A DNA stretch of 64,000 nt from positions 408,718 to 472,717 of the forward strand of contig NZ_QAYL01000001.1 in assembly GCF_003408705.1 (NCBI RefSeq), in the 5' to 3' direction. The translations under genes and the position numbers were made by a program. Shown here in pieces: positions 46,695-56,501 of this stretch (within the stretch, counting starts at the first letter, position 1; every line of letters starts with the position of its first letter). The notes under the pieces were generated by a model that saw only the letters and a list, made by a program, of their open reading frames with translations, was not told the DNA's origin and searched no databases. Source of the DNA: Mycobacterium uberis (lineage in GTDB: Bacteria > Actinomycetota > Actinomycetes > Mycobacteriales > Mycobacteriaceae).

Positions 46695-47522
46695 CTATGG
46701 CCCAACATGCAGCCAAGCCTCGACGACCTTGAGAGCGTCGACCGAGGCCCGCACGTTGTGCACCCGCACACCCCAAGCCCCGTATAGGGCGGCAAGTGCG
46801 GAAACCGCTGCGGTCGCGGTATCACATCCGTCCGGTGGTCGCACCGCGCCATCAGAACCAGCTAATAAGCTACCCAGGAACCGTTTACGCGAGGCGCCAA
46901 GTAGGACCGGGATCCCCGTGGCCACCAATTCCGGCAACGCATTCAGCAGCGCCCAATTGTGCTGTCCCGTCTTGGCGAATCCAAGCCCGGGATCGATTAC
47001 TAGCTTTCCGGGGTCGACACCTGCAGCTACCGCCCGGTCAACGCCGGCCAGTAGGTCAGCGTGCACTTCGGCCACCACATCGCGGTAATGCGGAGCCTCA
47101 TACGGTCGGTCGGCCGACACCGGTCGCCAGTGCATCAACACCCACGTAACACCGGCTTCAGCCACCAGAGCAGCCATCGCGGGATCGGCTCGCCCACCAG
47201 ACACATCGTTGACGATCCGTGCACCACTTTGCAGCGCTGCCCGCGCAACGTCAGCACGCATAGTATCTATACTTACTGTAATGCCTTGCTCTGCAATCTT
47301 TTTGACGACAGTAACGACACGAGAGAGCTCAACTCGAGGGTCTATTCGAATAGCGCCGGGCCGAGTCGATTCACCGCCGACGTCGACAACCTCCGCGCCT
47401 TCCGCGGCCATTGCCAGACCGTGTTGTACAGCGTCGTCAGGATTAAGGTAATGCCCGCCATCCGAGAACGAATCATCAGTGACGTTCAGCACCCCGATAA
47501 CCTGCACCAGCGCCGGGCTCAC
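46695..47522 (-). CDS. folP1: Dihydropteroate synthase (sulfone target)
   Basis: Joins pterin pyrophosphate and p-aminobenzoate; target of dapsone. TIM barrel with [16 protein letters not shown], the loop [57 protein letters not shown] and [12 protein letters not shown]. The residues changed in dapsone-resistant leprosy bacilli are wild type: Thr53 and Pro55. GTG 47522 overlaps the folE stop (GTGA); 275 residues. Translation of the bases after the TAG gives TGRFEYDG and a stop within the folB start, which looks like the lost last nine codons of a longer protein with Gln at the stop position. Confidence 0.95.
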   Translation of the reverse strand: MSPALVQVIGVLNVTDDSFSDGGHYLNPDDAVQHGLAMAAEGAEVVDVGGESTRPGAIRIDPRVELSRVVTVVKKIAEQGITVSIDTMRADVARAALQSGARIVNDVSGGRADPAMAALVAEAGVTWVLMHWRPVSADRPYEAPHYRDVVAEVHADLLAGVDRAVAAGVDPGKLVIDPGLGFAKTGQHNWALLNALPELVATGIPVLLGASRKRFLGSLLAGSDGAVRPPDGCDTATAAVSALAALYGAWGVRVHNVRASVDALKVVEAWLHVGP

Positions 47523-48136
47523 TTACGCAGAATGAGGTCGAGCACTTCGGCTCGAGAAGCAGCATCGGTTTTGAACTGACCTCGCACCGCCGACGTCGTC
47601 GTAACTGCACCGGGCTTGCGAACACCGCGCATTGCCATGCACAGATGCTCGGCCTCGACGACGACAATGACCCCACGTGGATCGAGCTTGCTCATCAAGG
47701 CGTCAGCGATCTGGCTGGTGAGCCGCTCTTGCACTTGCGGCCGCTTAGCATAGAGATCCACCAGCCGAGCGATCTTCGACAGGCCCGTCACTCTTCCGTC
47801 CTCACCCGGAATATAGCCGACGTGGGCCACACCGTGGAAGGACACCAGATGGTGTTCACAGGTGGAATACATCGGAATCTCTTTGACGATCACCAGTTCG
47901 TTATGTTCTTCATCAAACATGGTGTTCAGCACGGTTTGCGGGTCGGTGTAAAGCCCGGAGAACATCTCGCGGTACGCGCTCGCTACGCGAGCCGGGGTGC
48001 CGGCCAAACCCTCCCTATCCGGGTCCTCACCGATCGCATATAGCAACTCGCGAATCGCGGCCTCGGCACGTTGCTTGTCGAAAACCCGGATACACGGAAC
48101 CGCGATGCTCTCCGATCCTAAATCCGTTAAGGCCAT
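47519..48136 (-). CDS. folE: GTP cyclohydrolase I
   Basis: First step of folate synthesis, GTP to dihydroneopterin triphosphate. 205 residues; homodecamer by family. [26 protein letters not shown] opens the core; zinc ligands Cys and His lie in [14 protein letters not shown] and the second Cys in [40 protein letters not shown] is the GTP-binding helix region. ATG 48136 follows the ftsH stop by 16 bases. First of the four folate genes, all coupled or tightly spaced. Confidence 0.97.
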   Translation of the reverse strand: MALTDLGSESIAVPCIRVFDKQRAEAAIRELLYAIGEDPDREGLAGTPARVASAYREMFSGLYTDPQTVLNTMFDEEHNELVIVKEIPMYSTCEHHLVSFHGVAHVGYIPGEDGRVTGLSKIARLVDLYAKRPQVQERLTSQIADALMSKLDPRGVIVVVEAEHLCMAMRGVRKPGAVTTTSAVRGQFKTDAASRAEVLDLILRK

Positions 48137-48152
48137 CGAATCCTCCGTTTCG

Positions 48153-50513
48153 TCAGCCGTGCGTCAGTGGGTTGGAGGGGCTAGCGCCCTCGTCCGGCTG
48201 TTCAGGCGACTTACCTGCGTCCGGGGCGGATTGACCAGGAGAAGGATAAGGCGGATAGGGCGGGCACGACGGATACGGAGGGTGGGCTTGGCCCGGATAA
48301 CTGGGCGCTGGCTGCGGCCAATAGGGCGCCTGCGGGGGTTGCTGTGCAGGCGGATACCAGTAACCCGGCGACTGCTGCGGCGGCCACCCAGGCGCATGCC
48401 AACCCGCCGGAGCGCCATAGTCGGGTTGGGTAGGGCCATGCTGACGCTGACGGTCCCCAGCAGGTGAACCATTGGCACCGTGGCCAGGTCCGTCAGCATC
48501 CGACTTAACAGCTTGTTGCGCGGCCTCAGCAGCCTGTGAAGCCCGTGCGATGGCTGACTTGAACGCCGGTTCGGGGACCGGCTGGGGCCAAGGTTCGCCG
48601 CGTTCGATCGCCAGCTCGCCGGGTGTCTTTATAGGCGGCTTGTCCGACGGAATCCGCCCACCGAAATCGTCGAACATGGTAAGCCGGGGCCGTTTTTCGA
48701 CGCCAGCGAAGATCCCCTCCAGCTCCGATCGGTGCAGGGTTTCTTTGTCCAGCAGTTCGCCGGCCAGGGTGTCGAGCACATCACGGTACTCAGTGAGAAT
48801 CTCCCACGCCTCGGTATGTGCGGCTTCAATAAGCTTTCGAACCTCATCATCGATGTCTCGGGCGACTTCGTGGGAGTAAACCGCCTGAGTTCCCATAGTC
48901 CGACCGAGGAACGGATCCCCGTGCTCGGAGCCATACTTGACCGCACCAAGTTTGGAGCTCATACCAAATTCAGTGACCATTGAGCGCGCGATTTTGGTGG
49001 CCTGCTCAATATCCGATACCGCACCGGTCGTCGGCTCGCGGAACACCAGTTCCTCGGCAGCGCGTCCACCCATCGCAAACACCAGCTGCGCGATCATTTC
49101 CGAGCGGGTACGCAGACCCTTGTCTTCCTCGGGCACCGCCACCGCGTGCCCGCCGGTACGTCCTCGAGCCAGAATCGTCACCTTGTAGATCGGCTCGATA
49201 TCGGGCATCGCCCAAGCCGCCAAGGTGTGCCCACCCTCATGATAAGCTGTGATTTTCTTTTCCTGCTCGCTGATGATACGACCCTTGCGACGCGGCCCGC
49301 CGATCACCCGGTCCACCGCCTCCTCCAAGGCGGGTCCGGCGATGACAGTGCCGTTCTCTCGGGCGGTCAACAGCGCCGCCTCGTTGATGACGTTAGCCAG
49401 ATCCGCACCGGTCATGCCGACCGTGCGCTTGGCAAGTCCATCGAGATCGGCATCGTCGGCGATCGGCTTGCCCTTGGAATGCACTCTTAAGACAGCCCGA
49501 CGACCTGCCAGATCAGGGTTGGACACCGGGATCTGCCGGTCGAAGCGGCCGGGCCTTAGCAGCGCAGGGTCCAAGATATCGGGCCGGTTGGTGGCCGCGA
49601 TCAAGATAACGCCCGCCCGATCGCCGAAACCGTCCATCTCGACCAGCAACTGGTTCAGTGTTTGCTCGCGCTCGTCATGGCCACCACCGAGCCCGGCGCC
49701 ACGCTGACGGCCCACCGCGTCGATCTCGTCTACGAAGACGATGCACGGGCTGTTTTGCTTAGCCTGGTCAAACAGATCTCTTACGCGTGAGGCGCCAACG
49801 CCGACGAACATCTCAACGAAGTCGGAGCCGGAGATGGTAAAAAAGGGAACACCTGCTTCACCCGCGACAGCACGGGCCAGCAACGTTTTACCGGTACCCG
49901 GCGGCCCGTAGAGCAGCACACCCTTGGGGATCTTCGCGCCGAGCGCCTGGTACCGACTGGGGTTTTGCAGGAAGTCTTTGATCTCGTAGAGCTCCTCGAC
50001 CGCCTCATCGACGCCGGCGACGTCGGCGAAGGTAGTCTTAGGCATATCTTTAGAAAGTTGCTTGGCGCGTGACTTGCCGAATCCGAAGCCCATTCGAGCG
50101 CCACCCTGCATGCGGGAGAACATCACAAACAGGCCTACCAGCAAAAGCAGCGGCAGCACGTAAACGAGCAACTCACCCAGAATGCTGCCTTCGTTGACGA
50201 CGGTGCTGACCTTTGCGTTCTTAGCACTCAGCGCGTTGAACAGATTGACCCCATACCCGGTGGGGTATTTGGTGATGACCTTGTCGGAGCCATCGGTGTC
50301 GTTGTTGCCTTTCTTCAAGGTCAACCGCAGCTGCTGCTCCCGGTCATCGATCTGCACGCTCTTGACATTGTCGCCGTTGATCTGAGCCATTGCCACCGAG
50401 GTGTCAACGGGCTTGTAACCGCGAGTGTCGTCGCTGAAATAGAAGAACGACCAGCCGAGCAACACCACTATGGCGATCGCTGTAACCGTGCGGATCACGT
50501 TTCTTCGGTTCAT
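48153..50513 (-). CDS. ftsH: ATP-dependent zinc metalloprotease FtsH
   Basis: Membrane-bound AAA+ protease. Two transmembrane helices (about 9-26 and 112-133) flank an extracytoplasmic domain; Walker A is GPPGTGKT at 203-210, Walker [11 protein letters not shown], the second region of homology [18 protein letters not shown], and the zinc site HEGGH ([14 protein letters not shown]), followed by the distal Asp ligand in [17 protein letters not shown] fits HEXXH and is the usual mycobacterial form. The last 140 residues are a Pro/Tyr/Gly-rich tail, somewhat longer than in M. tuberculosis. ATG 50513 gives 786 residues. No esp genes lie between it and ephA, unlike M. tuberculosis. Confidence 0.96.
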   Translation of the reverse strand: MNRRNVIRTVTAIAIVVLLGWSFFYFSDDTRGYKPVDTSVAMAQINGDNVKSVQIDDREQQLRLTLKKGNNDTDGSDKVITKYPTGYGVNLFNALSAKNAKVSTVVNEGSILGELLVYVLPLLLLVGLFVMFSRMQGGARMGFGFGKSRAKQLSKDMPKTTFADVAGVDEAVEELYEIKDFLQNPSRYQALGAKIPKGVLLYGPPGTGKTLLARAVAGEAGVPFFTISGSDFVEMFVGVGASRVRDLFDQAKQNSPCIVFVDEIDAVGRQRGAGLGGGHDEREQTLNQLLVEMDGFGDRAGVILIAATNRPDILDPALLRPGRFDRQIPVSNPDLAGRRAVLRVHSKGKPIADDADLDGLAKRTVGMTGADLANVINEAALLTARENGTVIAGPALEEAVDRVIGGPRRKGRIISEQEKKITAYHEGGHTLAAWAMPDIEPIYKVTILARGRTGGHAVAVPEEDKGLRTRSEMIAQLVFAMGGRAAEELVFREPTTGAVSDIEQATKIARSMVTEFGMSSKLGAVKYGSEHGDPFLGRTMGTQAVYSHEVARDIDDEVRKLIEAAHTEAWEILTEYRDVLDTLAGELLDKETLHRSELEGIFAGVEKRPRLTMFDDFGGRIPSDKPPIKTPGELAIERGEPWPQPVPEPAFKSAIARASQAAEAAQQAVKSDADGPGHGANGSPAGDRQRQHGPTQPDYGAPAGWHAPGWPPQQSPGYWYPPAQQPPQAPYWPQPAPSYPGQAHPPYPSCPPYPPYPSPGQSAPDAGKSPEQPDEGASPSNPLTHG

Positions 50514-50795
50514 CAAGCATCGGCCGTGCTGGCCAGGTTCCTTCCCCGATACACGCAGCTAGAAAAGTTCAGGCTACCGTCAACGGTGATCACTAGCTCG
50601 GGCGGAGCCGAACGCAGTGGGTCACCACCAGCTTGCTCAGACCAAGAACCGGCAGTTACCTAGCCTAGGTGACGAAACGCCAGGCGAATTCACCCTGAGT
50701 GCACAGTCGACTGCCTAGCCGCACACACCGACTAGGCTAACCGCAAAGGAATACAAGTCCTTCTCAGCCTGGTGCCATTGTGATTTGGTGAGACG

Positions 50796-51776
50796 ATGCG
50801 TTCAAATCGACTGGGAACCGAACGATACATAAATACCAATAACGTGCAGCTACGGGTAATCGAGGCCGGGGATCGCGGCGCACCAGTGGTGGTACTGGCC
50901 CACGGCTTTCCCGAACTGGCCTACTCGTGGCGGCACCAAATTCCGGTCCTCGCCGAGGCCGGCTACCATGTCCTAGCTCCAGATCAGCGAGGTTACGGCG
51001 GCTCGTCTCGTCCAGATGCGGTGGAAGCTTACACCATCCACGAGCTGACCGCCGACATCGTTGGTCTGCTCGACAATGTTGATGCCCAGCAGGCGGTCTG
51101 GATTGGTCACGATTGGGGTGCTGTCGTGGTATGGAACGCGTCACTCCTACACCCCGACCGCGTCGCCGCGGTCGCCGGGTTGAGTGTGCCGGCACTGCCG
51201 CGCGCGCGGGTGCCCCCGACACAGGCGTTCCGCCGGACATTCGGGGAGAACTTTTTTTATATGTTATATTTTCAGGAGTTAGGTGTTGCTGATGCCGAAC
51301 TCAGCGGCGACCCTGCACGCGCAATGCGCCGAATGATGGGCGCCATGCGCACATCATTCGGCGACCAGAGCGAAGCGACACGGATGGCCGCCCCCGGTCC
51401 GGAAGGCTTTATCGATCGGCTTCCAGAACCGGACCAGCTGCCGTACTGGATCAGTCAAGAGGAACTCGACCACTATGTCAGCGAATTTTCCCGCACCGGG
51501 TTCACCGGCGGCTTGAACTGGTATCGCAATTTTGACCGCAATTGGGAGACCACCGCTGAACTCGCTGGCGCCACTATCTCCGTGCCGTCGTTGTTTATCG
51601 CCGGAACTGCCGACCCGGTATCGACATTCATCCGCACCGACCGCACTTCAGAGGTGATCGCCGGCCCATACCGCCAAGTAACGATCGATGGAGCGGGGCA
51701 CTGGCTACAGCAGGAACGACCCGAGCAAGTGAACGCCACCTTGTTGGATTTCCTCAATGGATTGAAGTTGCGGTGA
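50796..51776 (+). CDS. ephA: Epoxide hydrolase EphA
   Basis: Soluble alpha/beta-hydrolase epoxide hydrolase, 326 residues. The HGFP oxyanion motif (LAHGFPELAYSWRHQIP), nucleophile Asp106 (WIGHDWGAVVVWN), a cap Tyr in GGLNWYRNFDRNW and the catalytic His in GAGHWLQQERP are all intact, as is the acid region FIAGTADPV. A seven-T run at 51251-51257 codes FFYMLYF. It stands 283 bases from ftsH in a divergent arrangement, with no other gene in that gap. It is the last intact gene before 7.7 kb of decay, so it may be under selection for lipid epoxide detoxification. Confidence 0.94.
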   Translation: MRSNRLGTERYINTNNVQLRVIEAGDRGAPVVVLAHGFPELAYSWRHQIPVLAEAGYHVLAPDQRGYGGSSRPDAVEAYTIHELTADIVGLLDNVDAQQAVWIGHDWGAVVVWNASLLHPDRVAAVAGLSVPALPRARVPPTQAFRRTFGENFFYMLYFQELGVADAELSGDPARAMRRMMGAMRTSFGDQSEATRMAAPGPEGFIDRLPEPDQLPYWISQEELDHYVSEFSRTGFTGGLNWYRNFDRNWETTAELAGATISVPSLFIAGTADPVSTFIRTDRTSEVIAGPYRQVTIDGAGHWLQQERPEQVNATLLDFLNGLKLR

Positions 51777-51949
51777 GTGCACCTCACCGTTTCAGCGCTT
51801 TCATCACGTCGTTTCATCCAATCGTCCAATCTCCCACGGTGAGGTTGCACTACTTATATTTATATGGAGCGTGGTGCTGCACTAGCTCTCCTGGGGTTCG
51901 ATTAGGCGTGGTTCAACGAACACCACTCCGGTGGCTACGAGAGTGATCG

Positions 51950-52935
51950 CGCGCGGAAGTGTTCATCGCCAGCACAGCGGAGCGTACCGAACACATGTGG
52001 TGCGACAGCGGAACTCTACCACCACCCTCTGATTATGCTGATTATGGTAAACTATCCTCAGTAGGACTGGATTATGTTTGGCCCCGATTTTGGTGTGCTG
52101 CCGTAAAACGCTTATATGATTTGGATATCGATCAAATTGAGCAACGAAGAATAGTACAATAGTTGATCGACGCGATCTTAGCGCCATTTTGTACTGCATC
52201 CGCTAAGCGAGTCGAACGCCACTTCGATTGATTCACCTTGCACTACACACAATTACATATCCGTCCCTGCATTATACCTAACCCGAAAATCGCTATAACA
52301 ACAATGATTTCGCCGTCCGATCCACACCTGGCCGAAGTACTGAGCACGTTATTGCTCTCATTGTCGATGTCTATATCCGGAGGCTATGCTGCTCTAGAAA
52401 CTCTTGGGAAGTAGTGCGCAAGTGGACAACCAAATCGGCCAGGAACGAACCGGGCCGGGATAATGAGTGTGTTCTGAAAATTATGAATATTGCGAAAATT
52501 CGCGGCCAGGCTATTGACAACTGCATCTATGGATTGTAATAACTCGCCAAATTATTACAGCGTGGTGAAATTCGTTCCACTTGCCAACACAGTCGACGGC
52601 ACGCAAAGAACTAATTAGTTTGTCAAAGCCTACGCGACTGCTATACTAGCATACTCGACTACGCGATCACACATATTGAAGACCTACTCGAACGGTCTGA
52701 TGATTTCCGAACGATGCTGTTGCTCAGCCATGACTGTGCCTCGTCCCAAGCGACGCACCACTGCTATGACCTGTTCACCCGCAACGTGATTCCCTATTTG
52801 AAGGGACAACTAAAAGTATCGCAATCTTCTCACGATTTGGCTAAAGGCAAACATGACCAATTGATGGGCTGCGTTGATGGGTCGATCGTGAAAGCTATCA
52901 CCGAACATCTGGAAAGTGAGACGAACTGATGTGCA
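51950..52935 (+). pseudogene. Luciferase-like flavin monooxygenase, broken (Rv3618 position)
   Basis: By place (after ephA, same strand) and sequence. 51990-52150 reads MWCDSGTLPPPSDYADYGKL then LYDLDIDQIEQ, as near the N-terminus of alkanal-monooxygenase-like proteins; the middle is shredded; the C-terminus at 52700-52928 reads LLLSHDCASSQATHHCYDLF, RNVIPYLKGQLKVSQSSHD and IVKAITEHLES, typical of this subfamily. Many stops between. The ~980-base span is about right for a gene of 390 codons with deletions. Confidence 0.7.
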
Positions 52936-53796
52936 CCGCAGTGCTTGGAATAGACGCATGCTTTCCTGGTACGACGTGCTCGAACCGACATCCAGACCCA
53001 GTCAGGTGTTGGTCAACGTGCAGCCGTGTGGAATCTACAGCACTGAAATGCATTTCGCTGATATACTGATGCTAGCCGAGTGGATCGCACGTGATTCAGG
53101 CAGCATGCACGTCGATTTGAGCCGCGATGTCTTCATGGGCCACGAATCCAGTGCCGAGGTGCTCGAAGCCGAGACCGATACCGAAAACTATCTCCCGAAA
53201 ACCGGGGTTACATCAATTCCGGCACTGCTGTCCGCCAACGGCATCAAACCAAATTCTCTCGAAGAGTAACACGATCAGCGTAGCCGCTGATCGTGCTACT
53301 GTTCCGCACCGCTTTTGCTGACCATCCTCAACGGCCTAGATCTCAAACCACGCGGCGCTGACCGAACCCATCGCAGTAAAGTTTAGACGCCGTTAACAAA
53401 TCCAACACCACACCCGGTGAAACTGCCCTAGTGTTTAGTTCCAGTCCGATTGGCCTGGCAATCATCGCAACCTTTGCCGTACGTTACATCGAAATCATTG
53501 TGATATAACATTTTTCACCTCAATCGACGCGGGCTAGCCGACATTATGGACACGCACCGAACTCAGGAGCAGCCACTGTACATCGATATCTTTAGTGATC
53601 ACCAAAGAGATCAGCCTGCAAGTGATGTTCGTAGACCATCCAGACGAGTTCACCGACTCGCTATGTGCGATCGCCGATGGCGACATCGATGCCACTCCGT
53701 GGATTACTTAATGAGGTCGAGCTGGACGCGGTAGGCTCGGCCTTCGAGGAGTTGGCAGAACCAGAGCGGCACTGCAAGATTCTAGTTAGTTTGTAA
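52916..53796 (+). pseudogene. Zinc-type alcohol dehydrogenase, broken
   Basis: The start is readable at 52960-53240: YDVLEPTSRPSQVLVNVQPC then GIYSTEMHFAD (the catalytic-zinc Cys region, where the CGxC/H pattern is damaged), then HVDLSRDVFMGHESSAEVLE (zinc His-Glu) and VTSIPALLSANG. The NAD-binding middle is lost to stops. The C-terminus at 53598-53796 reads VITKEISLQVMFVDHPDEFT, DSLCAIADGDIDATPWIT and, after a frameshift, AVGSAFEELAEPERHCKILV. The sequence runs straight on from the monooxygenase relic, so the two were probably one operon. Confidence 0.85.
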
Positions 53797-53799
53797 GGT

Positions 53800-54277
53800 T
53801 TACTTGCGCTGCTGACGTTACCGGAACTGGCACCTCTAATGAGGCCGCCCGGCTTGTTCACTATAGATCGCGGTTCCGCTTTCGGTGCCTTTGGAGCGGC
53901 ATCCGGAACAGTTTTCAGTACGGCCTTCGACACCGCCCCACCAGCTGGACTCTGTGCCGTGTCGTTCGCACTGATTTCACTGTTGTCGGCGACCACGGCC
54001 TTGGTTCTGGCCGCCTCGGCGACTTTATACACTTTTGCGGCTACCGATCGAAGCTTGGGCAAAGTGCTGATGCATAGCGCTGATTGCCTGATATGCCTGG
54101 GCATGGGCGACGCACACGGCCGCCACTACCAACCGACACCTGGTCCGCTCCCGCTAGTAGCACACAGCTGATCGGGACGACCGCAATCATGTTAGCTGCG
54201 TTCACCGCGGAGTCAATCGCCTCTAGCTGCGCAATCGTCACTGCTAGCAACCCTGGCTAAGCCATCACAAACGCCAT
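53800..54277 (-). pseudogene. PE-family protein, stop at codon 7
   Basis: From ATG 54277 the minus strand reads MAFVMA, a TAG at 54257-54259 (likely from CAG), then PGLLAVTIAQLEAIDSAVNA and MIAVVPISCVLLAGADQVSV, a PE domain. After a frameshift the second PE helix is readable as AVCAHAQAYQAIS-like sequence and the frame becomes AEAARTKAVVADNSEISAND and a Pro/Lys/Ala-rich tail to about 53800. It is separate from the PE-PPE pair to its right. Confidence 0.8.
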
Positions 54278-54569
54278 GTGGTTCCAGTGACGGTGACCAG
54301 CAAAGTCCGTCATATCCAGATGCCCAGATGTAGTTCATACATAGGACTCTATAATCAGGGCATATGATTTCTATCTAGTTATAAGCAATTCATTCTCGAT
54401 CTAGTCCGCAGTATCGCCGGGGTGGTTCTTTAAGTGAACGGCTAAGGCCGACGCTACGGTGACGACAGGCGCATAAACACCGACGACTAAATACCACGCG
54501 TACGGCTCGCTCATACCCAGCCCACCTTAGCCGACTCCAAGTGGTATACTTAGATGATTAACCCTGTAC

Positions 54570-54860
54570 TGAGATTGGGTCCACCTGGGACCAACAGAAC
54601 TGTCGACGCTGGCCATACAGAAACTGACGCTTTGGTATCTTTTGGCTGTGGATGTTGGTCTGCTCATAAATAATCTGGACAGATACGGCCCAAATCGGTG
54701 ACGAAATTATGACAGGTCGTCAAACTGGTGCCGTTCAAAAAATTCGCAGCAGCAAACACTTGCGCACGATGGCATGGTATTTGGTTTCCCTAGAGGCGGT
54801 CTATGGAGCGGGGATAGTAGCCTTAGAGGCATCAACATCGCTGAACTGATAATTAAGCTT
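54570..54860 (-). pseudogene. WXG100 protein of the EsxN/EsxV (Mtb9.9) subfamily, broken
   Basis: Minus strand: NYQFSDVDASKATIPAP, a TAG, TASRETKYHAIVRKC, then after a frameshift VFAAANFLNGTSLTTCHNFV and TDLGRICPDYL, with IIYEQTNIHSQK in a third frame. Aligned by eye to the Mtb9.9 family (NYQFGDVDAHGAMIRAQ, HQAIVRDVLAAGDFWGGAGS, VIYEQANAHGQK) the order is exact; the WG of the WXG turn is lost (FLNG). The start codon is gone. It lies directly downstream of the EsxW-like relic, as esxV does of esxW. Confidence 0.75.
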
Positions 54861-54891
54861 TCCTAGTGCGTCAATGGGTTTGAATGGTTAA

Positions 54892-55190
54892 CTAGTTACC
54901 CAAGGCCTGCTGGGAGGCGTGCTCTTGTTGCTCATAGCCGATTGAGCGTCGCGCTAAGCCATCACGTATCTCGTGCAGCACAGTTACGCTAGTGTGAAAC
55001 ACTTGAATTCATCTGCCTCATGGTGCCATAAGACGTCGTCCGCGCGGTTCTATTCCAACCCGCAATATTCAGCGACGACGTCCACATCTTGTGGGCTTCG
55101 CCCGCACACGATCTGAACATGTACCTCATAAGAGGACCCCGTACATTCTACATCGTCTGTAAAGCTATACATAAAATTTACGGTCATGGA
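54892..55190 (-). pseudogene. WXG100 protein of the EsxW (QILSS) subfamily, broken
   Basis: The C-terminal third is clear on the minus strand: VTVLHEIRDGLARRSIGYEQ then QEHASQQALGN and a stop at 54892-54894, matching the family ending [29 protein letters not shown]. Upstream, fragments AHKMWTSSLNIAGWNRT-like and MRQMNS appear in shifting frames over about 200 bases. The family is secreted by ESX systems as a heterodimer with an Mtb9.9-type partner, here the adjacent relic. Confidence 0.7.
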
Positions 55191-55199
55191 AATATCTCT

Positions 55200-55987
55200 A
55201 TTATAAAGAATCGATGAATCCTACAGTTAATACTAGTAACTCAAAACCCGTTGTCCCTTCCGCTATCCGACCAAACGCAAAAGTACGCTGAGACCGATCA
55301 AGACCTTCACCATAGCCGCACTTCGTACCCGCGACCGTGGCAGCGAGAATACCTGCGCTGACTGACCACCTTCTGGACGACGCCCGCCACGTTGCTGATA
55401 GCAACCTGACAGCCACAACCACCCTGGCCAATCACCCCCGCACCCCCAACAATCTACTCGCGCTGGTCGTGGCCGGCACCGGTGCCATTGAGGCCAGCTC
55501 AGTAACCGACGTCGATGCTGCTTGGTAAGCAGCATCACTGCAGTGTCTTCAACCCACACCTGGCCATACTGGGCTTCGTTATTAGCAATCGCCGAAGTGT
55601 TTATCCCCAGCACGTTGATCGACACCAGCTGCGCCAATAACTCCCGATGGCCGTAACTACCACCAGCGGCACTATCGCCGCAAAAGCCAGGCCTCATAAG
55701 CCGTCGCTGCCGCAGGTGCCTGTACCCAGCCTGCTCGGCCTGATCAGCGGTGCTATGCATCCACACCACACACGGAGCAAACGCGGTGGCCATCGAACAT
55801 CAACGACGGACACTGCTACCTCGCATCAGCAAGGTTCACAATCGCCGACCCATAGCCAAAAGCGGCCAAGCGCAGTTCATGGGCGAACTCATTCCAGACC
55901 ATTACCGCACCCAATTAAGACGCCGGCCCGTTATCCGCATACACCGCAGCGAAATTAACCTCAGGTGGGCCACGCCGAAAAATCCAT
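55200..55987 (-). pseudogene. PPE-family protein, broken (PPE65 position)
   Basis: From ATG 55987: MDFSAWPT, a frame change, PEVNFAAVYADNGPAS (the PPE opening), LGAVMVWNEFAHELRLAAFGYGSAI, then 55640-55560 LLAQLVSINVLGINTSAIAN and NEAQYGQVWVEDTAVM, the conserved PPE core helix pair. The C-terminal region down to about 55200 is unreadable. Stops and frameshifts throughout; about 790 bases remain. It follows the PE relic by 50 bases, the classic PE-PPE pair. Confidence 0.85.
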
Positions 55988-56038
55988 AGTTATGGCTAAA
56001 TCTCTTTTCAGTAAAGAGTTTCCGATGCAATACCCGGG

Positions 56039-56501
56039 CTACTGCGAGCCCAACAAACCCCGAAAATTAGCCAACAACAGCTCGCCGTACGAGCTCAACC
56101 AACTCGGCAGAGGTCCACCTTTCAGGAGACAGCCAGTGCCGTAGAAACCAGGAGCGGAATACACACTGCCATAACCGTAACCACGAAACCCACCGTGAGC
56201 AACGCTGGCAGCACTGGTGATGTTCGCGGTATCGACGCGCTCTGGTAGGCGTTGACGGTAACACCTAGGACCTGCACAAAAGCTTTCATGGATCGCATTG
56301 ACCGCAACACTAATCGACTGGTACAGCTCGTCGTAGCTAGTGAACTGCGCGACGGTAGCCGCCAGCACCGAGTCTGCTGCTTCCGGAATCACCGCGATGA
56401 TCGGAAACGCCAAGACAACGTTGACCGTATCGCCGCATGAATCATCTGCAACTGATCAGCCACGACACGATCGCTTCCGGCAGTGTGGTCAGAAACGACA
56501 T
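56039..56501 (-). pseudogene. PE-family protein, broken (PE32 position)
   Basis: GGAAGGAGA precedes ATG 56501, which opens MSFLTTLPEAIV; frameshifts then give DQLQMIHAA, FPIIAVIPEAADSVLAATVA, FTSYDELYQSISVAVNAIHE and SFVQVLGVTVNAYQSA: a full PE domain in three frames. It lies immediately upstream of the PPE relic on the same strand. A good ribosome-binding site survives although the gene is dead. Confidence 0.85.
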
